From an uncultured Methylococcaceae bacterium (GTDB taxonomy: Bacteria > Pseudomonadota > Gammaproteobacteria > Methylococcales > Methylomonadaceae): DNA of 40,541 bases. This document shows positions 17,873 to 24,427 of the stretch, piece by piece. The notes below the pieces were generated by a model. The model saw only the letters and a list, made by a program, of their open reading frames with translations, searched no databases and had not been told where the DNA came from. Location of the stretch: NCBI GenBank assembly GCA_913056195.1, contig CAJXMF010000021.1, forward strand, positions 1-40,541. Direction: 5' to 3'. The translations under genes and the position numbers were made by a program. Position 1 is the stretch's first letter, and each line of letters opens with the position of its first letter.

Positions 17873-19995
17873 AATTGCCGGTCGGCCTGTTGGCCATGGC
17901 CTTGTTCGGTCTGCTGTTGTTGTCATTGCAATTGATGAGTTCTGCCAGTCAGGCCTCTTCCGAGCTCAGCGAAATGTATTCCTGGCTCTTGGTGGTCAAT
18001 GCGATTGGATTGGTCGTTTTATTTTGTCTGGTGGTGATCAATGTCTATTCGCTCGGACGGCAACTGCGGAAACAGGAAGCCGGTTCAAAGCTGACTTTTC
18101 GTATGTTGAGTCTGTTTGTATTACAGGCCTTGGCGCCGGCAGCCATTGTATTTTATTTTTCCATGCAGTTTTTGCACCAGAGTATCGACAGTTGGTTTAA
18201 TGTCGAGATCGACCGAGCGATGGACGATGCGCTGGAATTAAGTCAGGTCTCTCTCGACCAGCGTATGCGCTGGCATATTAAGCAAACGCAGCTTGTGTCT
18301 ACCGCTTTGGCTAATAAATCCGATACCTTGATGGCGCTTGAAATTGCTAATTGGCGGGAAATGATCGAGGCCCGTGAAATGGCCGTGTTTACTGGCTCCG
18401 GCCGTATTGTCGCATCCAGCAGCGTAAATCCCAGCGATATTTTGCCGAATATGCCGGATGAGCAAGTTTGGTTACAACTCAAGCAAAATGGCCAGTATTA
18501 TGCGATCGAGCCGGATGAAGATGGCGGCATCCAGATTCGTGTGGTTCAAAAAATTCAAAATGATGAACCGCGATTTTTACAGGCGTTATTTGCGGTGCCC
18601 GTACGTATTGCTGATTTAGCCGATTCGATTGAATTTGCCTTTGTCCGTTATCAGGAAATGCGATTTTTGCAGCGCTCGTTGAAGCAGAGTTTTTCGTTGC
18701 TTTTGTCGTTGGTATTATTGCTGAGTTTACTGGCCGCTATCTGGTTGGCGTTTATTTTGATTCGCCATATTGTCGCACCGGTCAAGGAGCTGGTAAAAGG
18801 TACGCAGGCCGTAGCCGCAGGCCATTATCGGCAACAGTTGCCGGTATTGGCACAGGATGATTTAGGGTTTCTGGTCGAATCGTTCAATTTGATGACCAAA
18901 CGTATCGCCAGATCCCGGGATGAAGCGCGTGCCGCCAGTCTTGAGGTGGAAAGCCAGCGGGTTTATCTGGAAATCATTCTGGCCAATCTGACTACCGGTG
19001 TGATCAGTTTCGATGCTAATTGCAAGATCAGAACCGCTAATCAGGCGGCTTACCGTATTTTACATATTCCCGTCAGTCGATTTATCGGACAGAAGCTGAA
19101 TGCCTTGATTGAAGATTATCCGGAAATGGCCGATTCGCTTGAAACCTTACGCGATTTGCTACAGCAAGGGGATGAGTTATGGGAACGACGGATTGCCTTC
19201 ATGGGGCCTAATGGCCGACAGGAGTTGTTGTGTCGTGGTACGCCATTGTTTTCGAAAGATGGCGTGCGTATGGGGGCGGTCATGGTGTTTGACGATGTAA
19301 CTGATTTGATTCAGGCGCAGAAAAATGCCGCCTGGGGCGAAGTGGCTCGGCGTCTGGCACATGAAATAAAAAATCCGTTAACACCGATTCAATTATCGGC
19401 CGAGCGGTTACAGCATAAATTAACACAAGAACTTTCCGAAGAGTCGGCAAAGATGTTAAGTCGTGCGACCCGGACCATTGTGCAACAGGTGGAAGCGATG
19501 AAGCGCATGGTGGATGATTTTGCCGAATATGCCAGACCTGCAAAAAAACAGGTCAAAAAAATCAATTTACTGGATTTAGTGCGTGATGTGATGAATTTGT
19601 ATGCATTACAATCGGGCGTCCGATTCACATTAGCCGCCGAAGGCAGTGAATTTCCGGTCGAAGTTGACCCGGACAATATCCGCCAGGTCTTGCATAATCT
19701 GATCAAAAACGCGCAAGAGGCGATGGCGGGTAAAGGGAAAATCGATATCAGTTTACGCCAGGTTCATAAAAATAATCTTGATTATGTCGAGTTGGCGATT
19801 TATGACGAGGGTGTAGGCCTTGAAAGCGACCAGATTGCGCGTATTTTTGAGCCTTATGTGACGAATAAAATTAAAGGAACCGGACTCGGGCTTGCCATCG
19901 TGAAAAAAGTTATCGAAGAACATGGCGGCGTGATTTGGGTTGATACCGCGTATAATAAAGGTGCAGGATTTGTGATTCAGCTACCCGGAGCTTAA
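17854..19995 (+). CDS. ntrY: NtrY-type sensor histidine kinase
   Basis: A membrane sensor kinase of 713 residues. Three helices occur within the first 110 residues, followed by a periplasmic domain and a fourth helix (LLSLVLLLSLLAAIWLAFIL). HAMP (APVKELVKGTQAVAAGHY), PAS, HisKA (RRLAHEIKNPLTPIQLSAERL with the phospho-acceptor His) and an ATPase domain (NLIKNAQEAM, DEGVGL, GTGLGLAIVKKVIEEHGG) follow in order. The ATG at 17854 follows GGAG; a GTG at 17827 is also in frame. NtrY is known to sense redox or nitrogen status in related bacteria; the signal here is not evident. The gene lies 12 bases before ntrX. Confidence 0.92.
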   Translation: MAFSKIKLPVGLLAMALFGLLLLSLQLMSSASQASSELSEMYSWLLVVNAIGLVVLFCLVVINVYSLGRQLRKQEAGSKLTFRMLSLFVLQALAPAAIVFYFSMQFLHQSIDSWFNVEIDRAMDDALELSQVSLDQRMRWHIKQTQLVSTALANKSDTLMALEIANWREMIEAREMAVFTGSGRIVASSSVNPSDILPNMPDEQVWLQLKQNGQYYAIEPDEDGGIQIRVVQKIQNDEPRFLQALFAVPVRIADLADSIEFAFVRYQEMRFLQRSLKQSFSLLLSLVLLLSLLAAIWLAFILIRHIVAPVKELVKGTQAVAAGHYRQQLPVLAQDDLGFLVESFNLMTKRIARSRDEARAASLEVESQRVYLEIILANLTTGVISFDANCKIRTANQAAYRILHIPVSRFIGQKLNALIEDYPEMADSLETLRDLLQQGDELWERRIAFMGPNGRQELLCRGTPLFSKDGVRMGAVMVFDDVTDLIQAQKNAAWGEVARRLAHEIKNPLTPIQLSAERLQHKLTQELSEESAKMLSRATRTIVQQVEAMKRMVDDFAEYARPAKKQVKKINLLDLVRDVMNLYALQSGVRFTLAAEGSEFPVEVDPDNIRQVLHNLIKNAQEAMAGKGKIDISLRQVHKNNLDYVELAIYDEGVGLESDQIARIFEPYVTNKIKGTGLGLAIVKKVIEEHGGVIWVDTAYNKGAGFVIQLPGA

Positions 19996-20007
19996 GGTAA
20001 ACAGGCG

Positions 20008-21375
20008 ATGAAAAAACAGGAACCGACTATTTTAGTCGTGGATGATGAAGAAGACATCAGACAACTGGTCTCGGAAATATTACAGGACGAGGGCTATCAT
20101 GTCGAAATGGCGGAAAACGCCGCGCAGGCAAAAGCCCAAAAACAGGCACATAATCCGGCGTTGATTTTATTGGATATCTGGATGCCGGATAGCGATGGTA
20201 TATCGTTATTAAAAGAATGGGTCGCCGAGGATCCTGATCTTTGTCCGGTCGTGATGATGTCAGGGCATGCCTCGGTTGAATCGGCTGTGGAAGCGACGCG
20301 ATTAGGTGCGTATGATTTTCTGGAAAAGCCCTTGTCGCTGGCCAAATTATTACTGACAGTCGAGCGTGCGCTGGAAGCGAGTTATTTGCAGAAAGAAAAT
20401 GCCGGCTTGAAGCAACAGCTGATGCTGGATATTGAACCTATCGGTAAAAGCCTGGCTATTGACCGTTTAAAAGATCATATCAAACGCCTCGCCCAGCACG
20501 ATACCCGGGTTTTGTTTGTCGGGGAATCCGGCGTCGGCAAAGAACTCTATGCACGTTATTTGCATAATAACAGCGCCCGCAAGGAAGGGCCTTTTATCAG
20601 CGTCTCGGTCGGCAGTATTGCCCCCGAAAATTCAGCCGTCGAATTTTTCGGGCGCGAAGACGGACAGGGGAAGATTTATCGTGGCCTGCTTGAACAAGCG
20701 CATGGCGGTACCTTGTTCTTAGGGGAAATTGCCGGTATGGACCCTGAAACCCAGGCGCGTTTGTTGAGTGCGCTGGAGTCCAGCTCGTTTTTACGGGTGG
20801 GGGGCAGTGAAGCGGTCAATGTCGATGTGCGGGTGATGGCATCGACCCGTATGGATCTGGACGAGGAAGTCAATAGCGGCCGTTTTCGGCAGGATCTTTA
20901 TTATTTACTCAATGTGGTGACACTCGAAATCCCGCCGTTGCGTGAACACAGCGAAGATGTGCCCGCTTTGTTGAACTTCTATGTGGATTATTTTTTCAGC
21001 CAGGAAAAATTGCCATTCAGGCGCTTTAACATGGCGGCGCAGAATTTTTTGCGAAATTATGCCTGGCCCGGTAATGTCCGGGAGCTGAAAAACCTGGTAC
21101 AACGCTTAATGATTCTGGGTGCGGGCGATGAAATTGATCTGGATGAGGTGAAAGACGCGCTAGGATCGATTTCCGAAGGACCTAAAATGGAAAATGACGC
21201 TATTCCCGAGTTTTTCAATTTTCCGCTCAAGGAAGCGCGAGAGCATTTTGAACGCGCCTATCTGGAATATCATTTTGAAAAACACGGCGGCAGTGTCGCC
21301 AAATTAGCCGCTGCCATCGGTATGGAAAGAACGCATTTATACCGGAAATTACATGCGTTGAAGATTAAATTATAA
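20008..21375 (+). CDS. ntrX: NtrX-type response regulator with atypical AAA+ domain
   Basis: A response regulator of 455 residues: receiver (VVDDEED, phospho-acceptor in LLDIWMPD), AAA+ domain and Fis-type helix-turn-helix (SVAKLAAAIGMERTHLYRKL). Walker A GESGVGKE is intact, but the sigma54-contact GAFTGA loop is absent (FFGREDGQGKIYRGLLEQA there). Walker B reads GGTLFLGEI instead of the usual GGTLFLDEI, and the Arg usually found in DLYYRLNV is Leu (DLYYLLNV). It therefore probably does not act as a normal sigma54 activator and may regulate by DNA binding alone. Its partner is the NtrY kinase directly upstream. Confidence 0.92.
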   Translation: MKKQEPTILVVDDEEDIRQLVSEILQDEGYHVEMAENAAQAKAQKQAHNPALILLDIWMPDSDGISLLKEWVAEDPDLCPVVMMSGHASVESAVEATRLGAYDFLEKPLSLAKLLLTVERALEASYLQKENAGLKQQLMLDIEPIGKSLAIDRLKDHIKRLAQHDTRVLFVGESGVGKELYARYLHNNSARKEGPFISVSVGSIAPENSAVEFFGREDGQGKIYRGLLEQAHGGTLFLGEIAGMDPETQARLLSALESSSFLRVGGSEAVNVDVRVMASTRMDLDEEVNSGRFRQDLYYLLNVVTLEIPPLREHSEDVPALLNFYVDYFFSQEKLPFRRFNMAAQNFLRNYAWPGNVRELKNLVQRLMILGAGDEIDLDEVKDALGSISEGPKMENDAIPEFFNFPLKEAREHFERAYLEYHFEKHGGSVAKLAAAIGMERTHLYRKLHALKIKL

Positions 21376-21383
21376 AAATCGAC

Positions 21384-21412
21384 TTGTGATAGGGTGGTTT
21401 TTAGAGTAAAAT
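21384..21412 (+). promoter_or_regulatory. Sigma70-type promoter for rplM-rpsI
   Basis: TTGTGA (21384-21389) and TAAAAT (21407-21412) are separated by 17 bases, close to the sigma70 consensus. This places transcription start near 21419 and gives a leader of about 35 bases before rplM. It lies directly after the ntrX stop. Confidence 0.55.
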
Positions 21413-21453
21413 TCCCGCTCTTTCAGATAGCCTTAACAGATACAGAGTTAACA

Positions 21454-21882
21454 ATGAAAACATTTAGTGCAAAGCCCGCAGAAGTTAAGCGCGATTGGTA
21501 CGTGATTGATGCAGAAGGGAAGACATTGGGTCGCCTTGCTACTGAAATTGCACGACGTCTTCGCGGTAAACATAAACCAGAATATACACCTCATGTCGAT
21601 ACTGGTGATTACATCATCGTTGTCAATGCTGAAAAAGTTGCGGTTACTGGCAATAAAGAAGCGGATAAAATGTATTATCGTCATACAGGGTATGTCGGTA
21701 ACTTAAAATCCGTCAGCCTGGGTAAGTTGAGAAAAACATTTCCAGATCGTATCATCAATACGGCTGTCAAAGGAATGTTGCCAAACAATCCCTTAGGTCG
21801 TGCGATGTTCAAGAAATTAAAAGTTTATGCCGGTCCTGAACATAATCATCAGGCACAGCAACCAAAAGTATTAGAAATTTAA
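21454..21882 (+). CDS. rplM: 50S ribosomal protein L13
   Basis: L13 of 142 residues, an early-assembly protein of the large subunit. The segments [39 protein letters not shown] and the [12 protein letters not shown] signature are typical. The open frame extends 20 codons upstream, but the family begins MKTFSAKP and the ATG at 21454 yields the standard length. It is followed by rpsI after 13 bases, the universal rplM-rpsI pair. Confidence 0.98.
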   Translation: MKTFSAKPAEVKRDWYVIDAEGKTLGRLATEIARRLRGKHKPEYTPHVDTGDYIIVVNAEKVAVTGNKEADKMYYRHTGYVGNLKSVSLGKLRKTFPDRIINTAVKGMLPNNPLGRAMFKKLKVYAGPEHNHQAQQPKVLEI

Positions 21883-21895
21883 GCAAGGTTAAGAT

Positions 21896-22285
21896 ATGGC
21901 AGCTCAATATTATGGAACTGGTCGTCGTAAAAGTGCAGTCGCGCGTGTTTATGCAAAAACAGGCACAGGCAAGTTCACCGTTAACGGTTTAGCAATTGAT
22001 CATTATTTCGGCCGTAAAACGGATGAAATGATTTCCAGACAGCCACTGGAATTACTGGAAAAAGCAGGCGATTTTGACATTAATGTTATTGTAAAAGGCA
22101 GCGGGCCTTCAGGTCAGGCTGGTGCAATTCGTCATGGTTTAGCCAGAGCCTTGCTGGAGTTTGATGAAACCCTGCGCTCACCATTAAGAAAGGCAGGTTT
22201 TCTGACACGTGATGCGCGTGTGGTAGAACGTAAGAAAATCGGACTGCACAAAGCAAGAAAACGTCCTCAATACTCGAAACGTTAA
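21896..22285 (+). CDS. rpsI: 30S ribosomal protein S9
   Basis: S9 of 129 residues, a small-subunit protein whose C-terminal tail reaches the P-site tRNA. It has [15 protein letters not shown] at the N-terminus, [17 protein letters not shown] in the core and the diagnostic C-terminal [17 protein letters not shown]. The ribosome site AAGG precedes the ATG. It is terminated by a strong hairpin just downstream. Confidence 0.98.
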   Translation: MAAQYYGTGRRKSAVARVYAKTGTGKFTVNGLAIDHYFGRKTDEMISRQPLELLEKAGDFDINVIVKGSGPSGQAGAIRHGLARALLEFDETLRSPLRKAGFLTRDARVVERKKIGLHKARKRPQYSKR

Positions 22286-22315
22286 TCGTTCTGACTATTC
22301 TTTTGGTTCGAAAAA

Positions 22316-22347
22316 TAAAAAAACCGCTTTTGAAGCGGTTTTTTTTG
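22316..22347 (+). terminator. Rho-independent terminator after rpsI
   Basis: AAACCGCTT and AAGCGGTTT arms enclose a 3-base loop, followed by a run of T. It ends the rplM-rpsI transcript and separates it from the metal cluster. Confidence 0.88.
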
Positions 22348-22390
22348 CCTGTCTGAAGCTGTTATTTTTGGCACCAGTAAAATTAAACTA

Positions 22391-22432
22391 TGTTATTTAA
22401 CACACTAAAAATAGGTCATATCCCCTATTTTT
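22391..22432. promoter_or_regulatory. Paired inverted repeats upstream of the metal cluster
   Basis: TGTTA-TT-TAACA (22391-22402) is a perfect short palindrome. Five bases later AAAAATAGG (22407-22415) and CCTATTTTT (22424-22432) form a perfect 9-bp inverted repeat. They lie about 100-140 bases before the first small gene and could be regulator sites; the second could also be a weak terminator, although it is not followed by a T-run beyond the arm itself. Confidence 0.35.
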
Positions 22433-22530
22433 GGTAAGTTATATTTTTAGTTCAATTTAAAATCAATAATTTATAGCTGGTATGAAATATGCATGACTTC
22501 TTAGCTGAATGATTTCAATAGGAGGTTAGC

Positions 22531-22773
22531 ATGAGTCAAGAATTAATTCCGGCCAATAAAAAAGTAGATCCACAAGAACATAGTGCCATGCTATTAGGCG
22601 CAGGTTTAGCTGTCGCCTCCATGATTTTGGTACCAGCGGCGGCCATGCGTTTAGGCTTAGGTGCCAGTTTGACCGGCGCATTGCGGATTTCTCTGATGCG
22701 AGCATCGAGTAAAGTCAGCTTTGGCGCTGATGATAACTCAGGCGCCTCCTCATCAGGTTTCAGTTGTCACTAA
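22531..22773 (+). CDS. Small membrane protein with Cys-His C-terminus (80 aa)
   Basis: A predicted protein of 80 residues with a near-ideal ribosome site (AGGAGG, ATG 22531). It has a polar N-terminus, a hydrophobic Gly/Ala-rich region (about 19-56) able to span the membrane once or twice, and a Ser/Gly-rich tail ending SGFSCH. I do not recognise a family. The terminal Cys79-His80 could bind a metal ion, in line with the metal-related genes that follow in the same direction. The strong ribosome site, isolated terminator upstream and lack of overlap support a real gene. Confidence 0.65.
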   Translation: MSQELIPANKKVDPQEHSAMLLGAGLAVASMILVPAAAMRLGLGASLTGALRISLMRASSKVSFGADDNSGASSSGFSCH

Positions 22774-22876
22774 ATGAGATACTGTTTGGTTTTTGATTGA
22801 AGTTGCTACAACCTGCACTCTTTACACATGGATCCTGGCATTTCGCGGGTTTAGTGTTGTTGTGATCACGGCGAAA

Positions 22877-22906
22877 AATCTTGCTGTAGCCATCTACAGC
22901 AAGATT
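22877..22906. terminator. Perfect 13-bp hairpin between two small genes
   Basis: AATCTTGCTGTAG and CTACAGCAAGATT are exact inverted arms with a 4-base loop (CCAT). On the minus strand the 3' arm continues into TTTTT, giving a leftward terminator shape; on the plus strand there is no T-run. It lies in the 260-base space between the 80-residue and the 60-residue genes, and might instead be an RNA-stabilising or small-RNA structure. Confidence 0.45.
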
Positions 22907-23033
22907 GTTCAATGTCGCTATTGCTAAACGGGATTGTTCGTGTGATGGCGGTTTTGTGTGCAGCGTATAAGGTACAAATGCTTTTGGATTTTTGTATAAT
23001 AAAAACTTGAATAACAGATGATGAAAAAAACTG

Positions 23034-23216
23034 ATGCGTAATAAAAAAAAGGCTTGTGATCTTTGCGGTCTGGATATTGAAATTACAGGCTTTGAGTTAA
23101 AGACAGTCAACGGTCTGAAACAGTTTTGTTGTGAGGGGTGTAAAGGGATTTATCAGATGTTGCACGAGGCTGAAATAGTACCGGAAGATTCAGGCCAGAA
23201 TACTGAAAAAAAGTGA
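23034..23216 (+). CDS. Stand-alone FixI/CcoI-type metal-binding domain (60 aa)
   Basis: A protein of 60 residues that consists almost only of the cysteine-rich N-terminal domain found in FixI/CcoI copper ATPases (PF12156-like): C8-x2-C11-GLDI, then FCCEGCKGIYQML with C32, C33 and C36. In those ATPases this region precedes the HMA domain and is thought to bind metal. Here it is a separate gene, 1.2 kb before a P1B ATPase that lacks it, so it may act in trans as a small metallochaperone. A TATAAT lies at 22995-23000, and no good ribosome site is seen. Confidence 0.75.
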   Translation: MRNKKKACDLCGLDIEITGFELKTVNGLKQFCCEGCKGIYQMLHEAEIVPEDSGQNTEKK

Positions 23217-23275
23217 TAGGATTGAAATCGAATGCTGCTCTTGCAGTTTATTATTGACAGATATAAGGGTGAAAA

Positions 23276-23614
23276 ATGAAACATTCGCATGGCGGACACG
23301 GTTCACATGATCATGCAAAAATGATGGGGCATGCTGCGCACGCACATCATGCAGGTCATTCAATGGGTAAGCAGGTTGCTGCGGGTACAATGGCTTCCGC
23401 AGCAGTCAATACAGGAGGAAAATTGATGAGCAAAATAACCAGACATCCGGCTTTGGTCTTTGGTTTGGGTGTCGTTGCAGGTTACATGGTTTTTAAATAT
23501 CGTAAAGAAATCATTGCCAGCACGACAAAAGCGGTTGATGCCAGCAAGGATTTCGTCCTGAATCAGAAAGAAAATCTGGAAGACATTGTTGCCGAAAGTA
23601 AAGAAGAAGGCTGA
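23276..23614 (+). CDS. His-rich membrane protein with internal start
   Basis: A predicted protein of 112 residues. The first 30 residues hold ten His with Met (MKHSHGGHGSHDH…), a likely metal-binding tail. A single membrane helix follows (about 58-74, LVFGLGVVAGYMVF), then an amphipathic, acidic C-terminus (NQKENLEDIVAESKEE). The ATG at 23276 follows AAGGGTG. A second, in-frame ATG at 23426 has an excellent AGGAGGA at 23413-23419 and would give a 62-residue form lacking the His-rich part. I do not know the family; the C-terminal half resembles small anchor proteins that accompany P1B ATPases. Metal binding is inferred from composition. Confidence 0.75.
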   Translation: MKHSHGGHGSHDHAKMMGHAAHAHHAGHSMGKQVAAGTMASAAVNTGGKLMSKITRHPALVFGLGVVAGYMVFKYRKEIIASTTKAVDASKDFVLNQKENLEDIVAESKEEG

Positions 23615-23759
23615 AACAGGCTTGTCCAGCAATTTCCACTATTCATTTTTATTCAAAATTTTCAAAAATTTATAGTAAATTTTACCGAAAATTGCTGTGG
23701 CTTGGCCGTTCAAACGCATCCGCAATGACGTTTGTATTTTAGTGTTTTATGTCATAGGA

Positions 23760-23793
23760 CGGGTAGCTCTTTTGTCAGGGCTGCCCGTTTTTT
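23760..23793 (+). terminator. Terminator or attenuator before the HMA2/ATPase genes
   Basis: CGGGTAGC (23760-23767) pairs with GCTGCCCG (23780-23787), with one G-T pair, followed by TTTTTT. It lies after the His-rich gene and only 12 bases before the next ATG, so it may end the first transcript, or act as an attenuator if transcription runs on. An AT-rich stretch (23640-23690) just upstream could supply a promoter for the second half. Confidence 0.65.
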
Positions 23794-23805
23794 CGGGAAT
23801 AAAAA

Positions 23806-24420
23806 ATGTCTATTCAGAAAAAAATCATTGTTCGGCACCGTGAATACGGTCATGTCAGGTTCCAAATTCCTGATGAATGTGTCGGGGAAACTGCGGCGCA
23901 TCGATTAGTCGATAAAATCATCCTTCTCGATGCGGTTAGCCGCATACAGATTTATCGGAAAGCGAAGAAATTATCCATTCGCTTTAATGAAGACCGTTGT
24001 GATTTCAAACAATTAGCCAAAGCGCTCTACCAGATTATTGCCGAGTTAGAGAAAGAAGGTTGTTTTGTTGAGCGCGCAGAAGTCTCAGCAGGACAAACAC
24101 GACAGAAAATCGGGCAAAAAATAAAAAATAGCAAGGTTTCGCGCTGGTTTAATGACAAATACAAAGCGACCAGGGAAACGGTGCAGGCGGCTAAAATTGT
24201 GACCAAGGTCGGCATGAAAGGGCCAAAGTCTTTAATCAATGATCCGGAAAAGGCAATTATTGATTTTTTCAATGATGTGTTGACCTTATATCTGATAAAA
24301 CTGCACTGGACGCGTATTACGCAGGAGTGGATACCGCGGCCGTTTGTGCATCGCTATGAATGGCTGGCAACCTTTTACCTGTTCTATTTATTGATCCGTT
24401 CACGCAGACCTCAAAAATAA
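23806..24420 (+). CDS. HMA2-domain membrane-associated protein
   Basis: A protein of 204 residues. The N-terminus (about 1-95) folds like a heavy-metal-associated domain but lacks the CxxC pair; it begins IIVRHREYGHVRFQIP, with the GHVR element seen in HMA2-type domains. The middle is Lys-rich, and the C-terminus (FFNDVLTLYLIKLHWTRITQEW and YEWLATFYLFYLLIRSRR) holds one or two membrane segments, as in proteins that accompany P1B ATPases. It ends 7 bases before the ATPase gene, so the two are probably co-translated and may interact. Exact role unknown. Confidence 0.78.
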   Translation: MSIQKKIIVRHREYGHVRFQIPDECVGETAAHRLVDKIILLDAVSRIQIYRKAKKLSIRFNEDRCDFKQLAKALYQIIAELEKEGCFVERAEVSAGQTRQKIGQKIKNSKVSRWFNDKYKATRETVQAAKIVTKVGMKGPKSLINDPEKAIIDFFNDVLTLYLIKLHWTRITQEWIPRPFVHRYEWLATFYLFYLLIRSRRPQK

Positions 24421-24427
24421 CAAGCCC

